Source of the DNA: Laetiporus sulphureus 93-53
Lineage: Eukaryota; Basidiomycota; Agaricomycetes; Polyporales; Laetiporaceae
Assembly (NCBI RefSeq): GCF_001632365.1
Contig: NW_024468537.1
Span: 378,078 to 442,077, forward strand
Length of the DNA: 64,000 nucleotides
Direction of reading: 5' to 3'
Position numbers and translations under genes: made by a program
The notes under the pieces: model-generated
The model's input: only the letters and a program-made list of their open reading frames with translations
Database searches by the model: none
Told to the model about the DNA's origin: nothing
Shown: positions 24,204 through 34,615 of the stretch, in pieces
How the letters are laid out: every line of letters starts with the position of its first letter
Numbering within the stretch: the first letter of the stretch is position 1

Positions 24204-24550
24204 GTGGGTGCGGCAGCGCCCACCCGCCACTTGTGTGGCCTGCACATGATACACCTTTCCCGGCGGCGGCGGCTGTGGGTGCGGCAGCGCCCACGCACAT
24301 GGGGCTTAGCTGGATGGCAGCGGGCGTGGGTGCGGCAGCGCCCACCCGCCACTTGTGTGGTCCATGTCAGAACCTTTCCCGGCGGCGGCCGTGGGTGCAG
24401 CAGCGCCCACCCACCACAGCACATGCACTGACGTTCTAGTACGATTTACGCGTAACGCCTATGCGTACACTAGTCCTTTTATGACTTTGCTGCTGTTCAT
24501 CGCTTGGACCGGGCGCTCCTCGCCAAGTTACCGAATGCGGCAGCGCCCAC
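24204..24550. repeat. Array of short hairpin repeats (GTGGGTGCGGCAGCGCCCAC)
   Basis: Three exact copies of a 20-bp imperfect palindrome lie at 24204-24223, 24275-24294 and 24326-24345. A fourth with one change is at 24391-24410 and a truncated fifth at 24535-24550. Each can fold into an 8-bp stem (one G-U type pair) with the loop GGCA. Flanking sequence is also repeated: CCCGCCACTTGTGTGG follows copies 1 and 3, TTTCCCGGCGGCGG precedes copies 2 and 4, and TGTGGCCTGCAC occurs after copies 1 and 5. The array ends just upstream of the first gene of the recombinase element. Confidence 0.9.
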
Positions 24551-24670
24551 TTTTGTGGCCTGCACGTGATACGTGTCAACGCGTCTGTCCTCCTGCACGG
24601 GTGACGTCGCCCACTTCACCGCTATACCTTCAAATGCGTCCCTGCCCCATCTCTTCCTGTAACCATCACC

Positions 24671-25415
24671 ATGCCTCGCAAGGCCTCCACATCCTCCAAC
24701 TCTGCCCCGCCAGCAAAGCGTGCCCGCACCACGAGTGGTGACGATGGTGCCGTCCTTAGCAAGAAGGAAATGCTGTACCACGCTTCCTGCCTTCTTCTGC
24801 CTTATGCATGTGCTGACCCCAAACAGGCAGAAAATCCCCAAGCCGACCATGCAGGCTTTCCTCACCCATCTTCCGTCTCTGCTGGAAATGTCCAAGCAGC
24901 TCTGTGATGCCCAGCGCGCTGCATCCGAGGCACAGGCTGAGCTTCTTCGACTTCAGCTTCAGGCCAGCACCGGCCCAGCCATGGACACTCCCCTCACTGC
25001 TAGTCATGCATTCGGAGATGCATTTCAGCAAGATTCTCTCATGCTTGACCAATCTGCCAACGCATACAGTCACCTCCCATCGCATGCCGGTATCCTCCCA
25101 GATGCATCCAATGGGCTCCCCTTATATGCGCCTCATGTGAACGCTGATGTCATCGTCCCTCCCCTTGGCTTTCAGTCTGCGATCAGTGTCAACAACAATC
25201 TGAAGGCGACTGGCAGCAGTGATTGCAATCTAGAGACGACACTGGACAACAATCTGGAGGCGACTGGCAGCAGTGATAACAATCTAGAGACGACACTGGA
25301 CAACAATCTGGAGGCGACGGGCCTTGTATCAGCATCTGGAATCGCATATGCAGACATGCTTGACGGGACCACATTCGCACGAGCAGATCATTATGGTGTG
25401 GGAGGTTTAGAGTAG
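24671..25415 (+). CDS. Element gene 1: unknown protein with coiled coil and 18-residue repeats
   Basis: Not recognised. Exon 1 (24671 to about 24773) encodes a basic Ser/Thr-rich start, MPRKASTSSNSAPPAKRART, resembling a nuclear signal. The intron removes LYHASC.. and joins to QKIPKPTMQAFLTHLPSLLE. A helical, probably coiled-coil segment follows (SKQLCDAQRAASEAQAELLR). The second half is Ser/Asn/Leu rich and carries two full 54-bp repeats and part of a third (25194-25322), encoding units of the type NNLEATGSSDNNLETTLD. It is the first of three same-strand genes before the recombinase and probably belongs to the same element. A DNA-binding or accessory role is inference. Confidence 0.6.
25194..25322. 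repeat. 54-bp tandem repeat inside element gene 1
   Basis: Units begin at 25194, 25248 and 25302; the third is partial. The period is a multiple of three, so copy number can change without breaking the frame. Each unit also contains an internal half-repeat (NNLEATGSSD / NNLETTLD). Confidence 0.9.
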
Positions 25416-25593
25416 GCGCAGACGTCTTACTGGGCTTGAGTGTAGATGAAAAGTGTCATTAGAGCATAACCCTTTTGTTAATCACATTTTTTCATGGGCT
25501 GCACTGTCATTTCGCTGAGTCTTGGATTAGCGAAAATGTGCATCCACATCGGGTGACGTCACTGGCCACATGTCTTGACCTTTCACCACTGCC

Positions 25594-26941
25594 ATGTCGC
25601 TTCACGCCATTCTGCAGCATCTCGAAGCAATAGAGCCTCTCCTGCACAACGTCAGGCCATCCGCTGATGAGCACGAGTTGGCAGCGCGCGTGTGCGAGAA
25701 GTTTGACAATGTTCTTCATATCGTCGACACAGTGCTGCGCACGTGTGAAGAGCGCGCGGACCATGAGCGCACAAGCGTCATGTCGGAGGAACATACACCC
25801 CACATCGAGCACAAGGTGAGGATTCCATGTGCTGCAAAGACAATCATAATAAAGTGTGTGCAGCTTGCAGACAAGAATGCCCAGGTTGCAAGCAGAGGCG
25901 AGACCATCCTCAACAATCTCTATATAGAGGCGCTCTCCCCGCAACAACTCATCTCTTCCATCTTTGTCGCTCCTACCGAATCACGCATGGTCCTTGAAGA
26001 TGCCGCCCTTGGACGGCTCATGTGTGGTTGTGATAAGGCAAACCCGGACGAGTGGGTACGTTTTATGCGATGATATGATACAACGGACATGCTCATCTGT
26101 TCCTACTTCAGCTCGAGCTGCTTTGGCCATACTCCATCAGTTCACCACACCTTACCGACTTTTGCGAAGCATCTCGAGACTATGATGACATGCGCAATGA
26201 CATGCAGCGTCTGCAGCGTCGTCATACAGTGCGTCGGTGCCGTGATTGTGATTGTTCTTCACACTGACTCGCTCATCTTTTAGGCCATTGCAGCATTGCA
26301 GATCGGCACCACCATTGAAGACTATGTTATCAGTGTCCTTGTCAAAGTTGAGATGATAAAGTTTGCCATAGACTGGAATCTGCGCACGTCACAGCCTGGA
26401 GGAAAGCTATGGGTAGGCCAATTCTTCACGGCCGCTTTTCAAGCAGACCCCCTTTATAATGAACATTTTGCCGCACTCTCTGAGATGGAAGCCGCAGCGA
26501 AAATGAAGACCTTGGATCGTCAGTACAAACAGTGGAAGCAAACAAATGCGCATATAGTCACCGCCCGCAATCGTCTTCTTAAAATGTACGACACGGTAAG
26601 TCACATTCTCTGTCTTCTACGTCAACCCTGTTGATTTGTTGCAGTTTGGTGCTTCTGTCCTTCTCGACCCACTTTGGAACCCAGCCACTCTCGTTCGTGG
26701 ACGCACAAAGCTATTTCCGCTGGTCCTCAATTATGTCACCGAGCATCTTCCCACTATCCCAGATCCTGATGCCATTGATGGCGATGACGAGGGCAACATT
26801 CCTAAAGTCTCGATTCTTGCTCCCCTGGAACATGGCTATGTAGACGCTCTGCTCAATATACTGTCAATACTGAGCCAACAGACTGTGCATGACCACGTTT
26901 CGCACTTTTTGCATGACCGACCTCCAATGTTCCTCACTTGA
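25594..26941 (+). CDS. Element gene 2: unknown helical protein
   Basis: Not recognised. Four exons can be joined in phase. Exon 1 starts MSLHAILQHLEAIEPLLHNV and ends NPDEW. After a 57-bp intron the protein continues LELLWPYSISSPHLTDFCEA, then after another intron AIAALQIGTTIEDYVISVLV. The last exon begins FGASVLLDPLWNPATLVRGR and ends HDRPPMFLT. The predicted product is mostly alpha-helical, with no signal peptide or membrane segment. I see no zinc ligands, nucleotide-binding loop or DDE triad. Its position between element gene 1 and the recombinase, on the same strand with short gaps, suggests it is part of the mobile element. The frame is free of stops, so it is likely intact. Confidence 0.62.
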
Positions 26942-27196
26942 CCCATCATGTTCAAACCCGCAATTGTACATAGCCGTGCCGCACATAAACCATATGACTT
27001 TCTCTTCAAATGCGTCGTTCGTCGAGTGAGCCCACACCTCGTGTTTGTTCCTCATGTTTATCTGCACACTTGGACAGATATGGCACTTCACGTCAACCAT
27101 GTGCGCCTCTGCAAGCGCTGATTTTATTTTTACATTGGGCGCCTTTAAGGCAGCTTGACTCTCGTTCTCTTCCCTCCTTCCTCACTGTCTCTCAGC

Positions 27197-30100
27197 ATGC
27201 ATAGAGTGCCCTCTCAGAGAGAAATCGAACGGCTCGCTGTTCTTCAGGATCCCACTCACTTTAATGCTGCATCAGGTCACCGTCATCGTGACAAGTACTC
27301 TGCTACACGGCCTGAGCTTAACGCCGTCGAGGCCCCAGCTCAAGATCCTCCTCCTGCTCTGGACAATGATGATCCTCCTCTCGCTGCTCCTCGTTGGGTT
27401 GCAGGCCGAGTCGCTCCTCCTGCATATCCAGATGGTCGTCACTCACATCTTCGAAACACCATTCAGACCTATGAAAACAATCCTGAGCTTGCCGATGACA
27501 TGCTCAAGATGCTGAATGACTTTGTCAGCAATATCACCAAGTATGAAAACCCCAACACCCGAGCCGCTCGTGAAAGGACTCTGAGTGTCTGGGCCCTCAT
27601 TGTTGGCTTTCTTTCCAAGAATAACGACCCTGAGCGCCTTTGGCACTACACGGTTGTCGAACAACACGCCCCAGCTTTTCTGACCTTTCGAGTATGTTTT
27701 CATCGCATGGATTGCCCAGTTCTCTATAACCTCATTCAATTTAGGTGCTTTACACATGTGGTCGACAAGGAAAGCTAATCAAGGCTGACACGCTGCGCAC
27801 TTGGTTCAATCTCCTTTCCTATTGTATTGCAAAATACACCGTCGACGATGATCGAAAGCCACACGGTACAACAACTCTCGTTAAGAACGGTCTTTACGCC
27901 AAACTTGATGCTGTCGTAACAAAACGTAAGTTATTTCTTCTCTAAACCGTCACAATCTTTCTCATTCCTTCTTATGTAGTTATACTCGACCACAAGCTTG
28001 ACAGGTTTCCTGGCGAGCGTGTCCACTTTGGACGTCCTGAGCTTCGTCTAGTTACAGAGTATGCCATGATGAATGTCCGTGTCCGTTTCGTGCGAATTCA
28101 GTCTACCGTCATCTTTCAAACTTCCTTTTATACAACGGTTCGTCCAAGCACTCTCGGTGTTGGTAATAAGGAGATGGAAGACATGGAAAGAGTAGGTCAT
28201 CTTTGTGTACGTTTGCACGTTCTGAGCTCACTCTTGTTGTCAGTTCATGAAGATCGAGTACAGCAATTTGCGAATATTTCGCCAGGGTTATGGCAAGTTC
28301 AGCGTCAAGATGCGCTTTACAAATCACAAGGTACATTACGTGCTTCGCAGCATCACCCTCAATGCTAATGTGCCTTTTTCTAGGGTTCCAATGCAGACGT
28401 TGGCAAGGAGCTCGAATATTTCTTCCAGCCTGTCATGAACTGGTTCAACGTCTGTTTCGACTTGCCAACCTGGCTCGTCACCATGCTCTTCCTACGAGGT
28501 GCATTCAAATATGACGTATGCACATTTTCTATCAAAAATTGATCAGCTAACACATTTCGCTCAACAGACATTGGAAGAGCTGCACGAAGGAAACGAGGCA
28601 GAGCTTCAATTCTGTGACAAGGTGATCGGCCAGCCACTGTGAGTATCAGCGCTTGCCCATCTTCACGTCTTTTCTCATACAATCTGTCGTCAAGATTTAT
28701 CCGATTTGAAGCTGGAGGCAGAATCGCAAGCGGTGCTCTTCGACCAATCACTGCACATGCAATCTCAGCAGCACTTGCAGATCTCTGCCAAGGTGCTGGC
28801 CTTCCTCGCGCTGGATTGTATGCCTTTCGTCGCGATGCTGGCAATGACGTGAGCTGCCTTTGTCGAACCTTTCATCCATTCATGACCAATTTATACATTG
28901 TACAGTACGGCATGAAGCTGAACACTGAAATGGCGTCTATGATGCTTGGCCACAAGGACAGCAACAATGCCATATATCGCAAGCACTATTCCAGAAATAC
29001 AGCCAATATTCCAATTGTCCATCTTCGACTGAACGAGTTTATCACAGACAAGCAAACTATGGCGATGGTGAGCAGCGACTTTGTCAATATTCAAATGTCA
29101 TGGACTGATTCTGGCTCAGGCCAGTCACGCAATGCATCAGTTTCACTCGCCAGCTGTAATGTGTCTTGTAGCTCGAAAGGCACTCGATGAAAATGTCACC
29201 GACGATGGAGAAGCAGACGCAGGTGTAAAGCCTTCAGCTCTGGACAAACAGTCTCTCACTGAGGAGGAAAAGGCGACAGCTGAGGTATGCTATTTATATA
29301 TATGCTGCGCTCTCTAATGAGAATCATTTTACAGGCACATCCTCATGTCGTGCAAGCAAAACATGACTTTGATCTTGCCTGGCAAGGTTTGCTTGCTTTG
29401 TACCCACCTGAGGCTCAGTCATACAAAGATCACCTGGTCGTCCATCGTGAACGCTTCAAGAAGATCAAACAGCACTTTTCACTTGTGAACGGCAAGACGG
29501 AGGCCGATTTAGAATATGTGTGTTTTTCTTCAACTTAAAATTTCATTTTCCTCGACTTATGCGTAACAGGCCGAGTCCTGCTTTAGCCAAACTCTCAAGA
29601 GATATCAACTACTGGCGAAGAAACATCGACGAGCATTTGCTGATGCTAGAAATAAGACGAAGAATTTGCAGACCACCCTTCGCCAGTCAGGAAAGGACAC
29701 CGCAGATGCCCGATATGAAGCCATTGCTGATCTAGAAAAACCTTCGTCAATGATTGATGATCTTCAGCAGTTTGCTCAGCAGAATGACGAAGGTCAGTGA
29801 CAATCGCTACATTGACATTTTTGCTCTGACGAGCGATTGGGCATGTAGCTGCATACTCATCCAATGTCATCACTGCTGATGCAAGTGCATCTTCATCTCG
29901 CATCGCTATGGCCAGTGAACGTGCATTTGTCTCCACTGTGCCGCTTGCCATACCTTCTTCAGCCTCCCAAGTATCGCCCTTCTCTGACAACGTGACATCC
30001 AATTTCCCTCATGATTTGAGCAATGAAGACGACGTGGAAGAGCTTACCCATCACGTCAACGAACAACTTGATCTTGGCAAGTTGTTGCATTTTCCGATGA

Positions 30101-31381
30101 ATGCGGGCACATCCGAGTCCATTGCGACCAGACAAGCATATCAGAAACAGACAGTAGACCTGCACTTTGAGTCCTTGGAGCAAGCGCTACCACAAGACAA
30201 GGCGTTCGACGCAGACGAAAATCCCCAGCCAACAGCTGATACCCAGGACATCAATGTGGATGAACTGCGCATTCAGCTCTCTGTCTTTCTTGCTGCCCCA
30301 GTGCTCCGAGAACGAAGCATTGTGGAATGCTGGAAGGTAACTTTGACATCATGTTTCCATGCCATGATTGACTCACATGTATGCCAGCGGGACAAAACGT
30401 GCATTCAATGCAAACCCTTCATTCACGACCCAGCTCGTGTCAATCGTCAATTCTCAAATATATCCAAACTCAATCGTCATATGTAAGGGTTAGCCACGCT
30501 TACCATGCAGGGTGAACACTCATTTCTTGTCACAGCAATGAGGCACATACGCTCTGGTATGATCTTGATTTACACATGCAGATTCCTAACAGCAAAAGGC
30601 TCAAATGCCCGTCGAAAAATTGCCACTACAAGTCGGTGCTTCTCATACAAGATGTCTATAATACTGACACTCTCCATCTGTCACCAGAGCATCCACAGTG
30701 AATGACGTTCGCAAGCATTGCCTGTCGACAGCTTGTCCAGATCAGGATTACTTCACAGAACTCAAAGAAAAGCATGACATGACCCCCTCACGAATTCAAC
30801 GACGAACAGTTTCACGTAATTACAGAGCTGCACACAAGAGCAAAAAGCGCACAACTGGTACGTGACATCACATGAACGCTGTCGTTGCTGTTGTGACCAT
30901 TTTACAGACTCTGATTCTGAGAACGATACGAATCAAAACTACATACCTGTACGTAAAAGCAAAAAGCGCGCCACTGGTACGTGACATCACATGAAGGCTG
31001 TCGTTGAACGAAGATGAACCGAAAAATGACCCGGTAGATACCGTTGCACCTCCACTCGAGCTGGCAAGTCCATCAATTCTGGCACAAACCTTGTCTGCTG
31101 CGGCAGAGACAACCGTTCCAGAGGATCTTGTCAATGTTTATCATGTCCTTGCAATGTGTGATCCTCAAACGCTACTTGATCATGCTCGGAGCGTGAGCAT
31201 GCTCCCTTAACTTTATGCACTGTCTCATCTGACATTCCATTCGTCCATGCAGAACGGCCATCTTCTTGATACTGATGAAGACGAGCTTCTTGTTCAGTTG
31301 GAAATGCTTATCACCAACATTCGAGCACTCATTCGTGCTGGACACATCGCTCCTTTACCTCAGCCAGATACCTCCTCTTGA
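27197..31381 (+). CDS. Tyrosine-recombinase-like protein with C-terminal zinc-finger-like motifs
   Basis: Putative recombinase (integrase) of the element. About 17 exons join in phase to give roughly 1,050-1,100 residues. The N-terminal 165 residues are one exon ending ERTLSVWALIVG..PAFLTFR. A middle region resembles the SAM-like/core-binding part (VLYTCGRQGKLIKADTLRTW, MNWFNVCFDLPTWLVTML). The catalytic half has GAGLPRAGLYAFRRDAGND (box I Arg, about residue 440), then MASMMLGHKDSNNAIYRKHY (box II His and the candidate Tyr, about 460-472). The usual HxxR arginine is not visible (HKDS). A Glu/Lys helical region follows. The C-terminus has cysteine/histidine clusters CIQC..H, CPSKNCHYK and HCLSTACPDQDYF, like paired C2H2 fingers. 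A 49-bp duplication near the end repeats the KSKKR motif. The stop at 31381 requires a 37-bp intron (30977-31013); otherwise the protein ends soon after 30980. Confidence 0.68.
30839..31006. repeat. 49-bp direct duplication spanning an exon-intron junction
   Basis: Copies at 30839-30887 and 30958-31006 differ at three positions. Each contains the codons for KSKKR and the following 5' splice site GTACGTGACATC. The second copy lacks the original 3' splice site and appears to use AACGAAG at 31013. Confidence 0.85.
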
Positions 31382-31529
31382 CGTTCATACATACATGTAT
31401 GCGCTCTTGCTCAAATGTAAATCTATTGCGCTCAGGGAGCGCAGCCGAGCTCAGTCGATAAAGTGAAAGATGACAGCGACAACAAACAAAATAAAATGCA
31501 TAATTTCCGTACACTCCAACACGTCAACG

Positions 31530-31700
31530 CCGCCATGACCGTCGAACGACTCGCGGTTCGCCACGTCGTACACCTCAACCCCTGCGCGCCTCGATAATAC
31601 GACGACATGATCCTCCGGAACCGCTCCTGGCCCGTAGTGTCTTCACGTTCACCGTCGCGCTCCTGTTCTTATCCTGCGACATCGTAATTTTTCGTCTTTA
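31530..31700 (-). pseudogene. Rab-family GTPase fragment
   Basis: Minus-strand translation gives TTGQERFRRIMSSYYRGAQG, the Rab G3/switch II region (normally DTAGQERF..), and, in a different frame directly after it, VYDVANRESFD, the next conserved block. The residues between the blocks are deleted and the frame shifts. Upstream sequence is only weakly Rab-like and contains a stop. VYDVANRESF is typical of Rab18/RabC-like proteins, but the subfamily is a guess. No other part of a Rab gene is present nearby. Confidence 0.7.
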
Positions 31701-31849
31701 GATTGTACCAAAAGGAACTGAAGCACGAGGACGGTCACGGGTAAGCGCTAACAATACCCAATCTGTGGTCCGCTTGTTTCAGACTCGAGCACATGCACCG
31801 TGGAGCGCTCTCCGCCTTCGAAAACGTTGCAAGTGCGCAGGAGTAGCTC

Positions 31850-32148
31850 GCAGCGGCGAGGTTGCAACACACGCTGCGGTCTCCGAACGGGGCGACACGC
31901 TCGAATGTTGAGCGGTGAGCGCTGACGCATGCAGCGCAGGCAGGCTAATCAAGCACACGGGATGATGAGTTGCGCGACGTTAGAAAGAAATGCTTACCAG
32001 GGCTTCCTCTCCGTCGTGTCAAGTCACGGATCAGGGTGCGTGAACGTTCTGCAGCGGCGAGAGCCTCAAGACGCGGCGTGGTCTCCGAATGAGGCGACAC
32101 GCTTGAAGGCTGAACGGTGAGCGTTGATGCGCGCAGCGTGGGGTTAGT
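31850..32148. repeat. Diverged ~98-bp direct repeat
   Basis: Segments at about 31850-31947 and 32051-32148 (offset 201 bp) share GCAGCGGCGAG, GGTCTCCGAA, GGCGACACGCT, CGGTGAGCG and GCAGCG in the same order. Function unknown; they lie between the Rab fragment and the ABC-transporter fragment. Confidence 0.75.
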
Positions 32149-32334
32149 TAGAATTCAGCGGTGATGTCTGGGACAAGATCCTGCGGCCATACACTATGAG
32201 AGAAAATGGGACTCCTCAAGCTTCAAGCTCAATCAAGGCACGCTCTCTTTGATCGTTTCCCGCCTAGCACCATCGAATGCACGGCCCTTCACCTACCCGT
32301 CTCATCGCAAATGAATGCGCTCTCTCGCCCACTC

Positions 32335-33117
32335 ACGTGCGTCTTCTCGGGAACGTTGCGCGATGACTGGGGGCCCTTTGGTGAGGTCTTCTACTGATCT
32401 TGTACGAACGTCACTCACCCGCCCGTTGCATGTGAATGCAAAGACAGTGAATATCTCGATGTGTGTACCGAGTACAGATGATGTCCCAGAGCCGGCTTGC
32501 TTCTCAGGAATAGTTCCGCAGACCCTCGCGTCCTACATTCATCCACGAGGATAGAGGGGGTACCACTGTGTCTGTGGTAACTTCGGCTGCAGAGACGGAA
32601 GCCAAAACGTCCATTACCCTCGACATGCAGGTCTCTCCAGACGGGATAAATTTCTCGCAAGGTCAGAGGCAGCTGATTGCGACGGCATGAGCGCTCCTTC
32701 GACGAAGCTCGATTATCGTTCTCGATGAGCGACAAGCAGCATCAATTTAGCCATTGACGCTAACGTTCAAGTGATAATCCGTGGAGTTCAAAGAACCACT
32801 CATGTTATCCAGAATGTCATCATCAATCGTGTGTTATGGCTACATCTAATATTCTCCTAGTGGCGCATTATCTGCGCACGCTCATTTCGTCAACTTCTGC
32901 TTCTGGCTCAGAACAAGCAGTCGACGAAATCACCGTGCGTTTCTCAGCAAGAACGAGCGCGTGGAGTTCGATGCGCCATACATCTTGATCCGGAAAGAGA
33001 AGGGCATCCTCAGGAACATATGTATGAAGAGCAGGACGTTCACGGAGCTGCTAGCCGCTAGAAGAGCGAAGGCTGAGGTTTTCGGCGGTAAGATAAGACT
33101 TGCGGAGGGTCAGTAGA
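32335..33117 (+). pseudogene. ABCC transporter C-terminal fragment (broken NBD2)
   Basis: Plus-strand remnants match the C-terminal part of the ABC transporter at 43770-50571 in order: FSGTLRDDWGPFGE (near 32348), a Ser-rich insert, [20 protein letters not shown] (near 32620-32680), [13 protein letters not shown] (near 32690-32725), and, after lost sequence, RVEFDAPYILIRKEKGI and MKSRTFTELLAARRAKAE (near 32960-33080). In-frame stops and frameshifts break it: a TAG after LASQE, a TGA within the signature helix, and loss of the D-loop frame. It is diverged from the intact gene at many positions, so it is an old copy or comes from a paralog. Confidence 0.85.
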
Positions 33118-33264
33118 TCATGAGAGCTGAAATACATCTTCCCGGTATTGGGGAGTACTCATAGAACCTCACCAAGATCATTTCCATCTGGAACATGGTT
33201 TGTCATGTCTTTCTTCGTATCCATTTCATGGACAAGACTTTATGAGAGTAGGACCTATGTAATG

Positions 33265-34615
33265 CTAATACGGTCTGGATGATCGTAGAGTTACTGGACT
33301 AAGCACGGCACAGTACCATGCGCAACTGATCCCGTTCATCACAAATGAGCGATACACTGTACGACACGCATTCAAATACCTTTCCAGTCTCCCTTGACTC
33401 ATCCTATCGCGTCGCATCATATATGTGTTGTGAAATACACCTCGTTCGCCTCGTATCACAAGGACCATCCGTGTCCACTCAGTTCGTAACGCCTTGACGA
33501 GCGTAAGCCCTCGGTGATGAATGTCTGTAGGCCCGGGTTCAGCGGCGCGCTGCTTCCGCTCGCGCGGAAGACGACTTGCATCGCGGTAAGTGCGGTTGAG
33601 CTTCGTGCGCTGGTCACTCGTCAGGCTCATCCACCGCCACGCAGCTTCTGCACGAGCATGGGGAGCGAGCCCGTCCCGAAAAAGCCAAGTTTGATCTCCA
33701 GGAACGACCAGACGAAGCTGGGCGAGGATGCTGAAAGTGGATACCGCGCACGCATCGAGCAGGTCTGCAAGCACCGCGGCGTCCAGTGTAGGAAGACTGG
33801 CCACGGGCACCCACTCAAAGTAAAGTTTGGATGCGTCGAGGTCTCCAAGTGCGGTGCCCAGGCTCGCGGCGAGGATCTGCCCATTCGCGGCCTCGGCAAG
33901 GATAGTCGGACGGGAGGCGGAGGGGGGCGTCAGGCCCAGGGGGAGCACACTCGAGTCGCAGGAGGCGGCCAACTCGTAGTCGACTCATGAGGATTGGGAC
34001 CGGACTGGGACCACAAGGGCCGGAGAACCTGCGACCACGTAAATGAGCAGAATTCCGTAAAGTACCTACATGGCACTCGTACCTTCGGTCTTTGCAAGCG
34101 CGTATCCAAGCAGCTGGTGGCAGGGTGACCAGACTGCAAGGGCAGGATCGGTGCTAGCTGTAGTGGGTACATAAGCGAAGACGGCAGCGGTCAACGCGTC
34201 CGCTGCTGAAGTGACGATCTGACTGTTAAATACAGTCCAAGTTGTACTTGCGTTGAGCAGGGTGAGCTCGGCATATGTGTAGGTGGGCGCAAACGGGTTG
34301 AGAGCGGGACCGTCGTAGTTGATTGTGAGAGCGATGTGCTCAGGCGGCAGAGGCTTGAAAGGTGCTGTAGAGCGAGTGGGCGGAAAGGCTGCCGCTGGCG
34401 GAGAGGGGGAGCACGACGCGCCAACCGACGGTACAGATCTTGACGGAGTCTGGGAGGGGATCCTTGCCGAAGAGAGCGTTGATCGGCGTGATCGAGAAGG
34501 AGTTATTGTTGGGATTGCTGGTGGCGGCGTCGATGTAAAGCTGGCGCACCTTGAAGGCGACGTCCATGTTCCCGTAGAATGCGCCGACGATGTCTAGATT
34601 GTAGACTTGAGACAT
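33265..34615 (-). CDS. Unknown protein (spliced, 3' end uncertain)
   Basis: Family not recognised. Exon 1 starts at the ATG at 34615 (MSQVYNLDIVGAFYGNMDVA) and ends PLPDSVKI. A short intron with 5' GTACCG and 3' TCTACAG joins it to SPFKPLPPEHIALTINYDGP, keeping phase. This exon runs to YALAKTE. A second intron of about 100 bp, ending CATGAG at 33986, joins it to VDYELAASCDSSVLPLGLTP. The last exon has strong coding character: ALGDLDASKLYFEWVPVASL, LLDACAVSTFSILAQLRLVV, GLAPHARAEAAWRWMSLTSD. If the alternative 3' splice site at the CGCAG before GTTCTCC is used, the protein would stop early at 33988. The frame stays open to 33265, but the last 80-100 residues may be untranslated or spliced out. 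No signal peptide, membrane helix or catalytic motif was seen. Confidence 0.6.

Larger units (their letters stand above)
24079..31381 (+). mobile_element. Candidate tyrosine-recombinase mobile element with three genes
   Basis: Three genes on one strand, 178 and 255 bp apart, follow the hairpin array; the last encodes a large tyrosine-recombinase-like protein. The genes are more AT-rich and differ in style from the GC-rich housekeeping genes on both sides. The right side is bordered by broken gene pieces. Fungal elements that move with tyrosine recombinases include Cryptons and the DUF3435 'captain' family; this one is in a basidiomycete and carries two extra unknown genes. The limits given are only the outermost features: I found no terminal repeats and could not see a target-site duplication. 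The three reading frames look intact after splicing, so the copy may be recent. Confidence 0.6.

Noticed and set aside
24100..24440. Several overlapping open frames in the hairpin-repeat region
   Set aside because: They are open only because the GC-rich repeat lacks stop codons; the translated sequence is the repeat itself in three frames.
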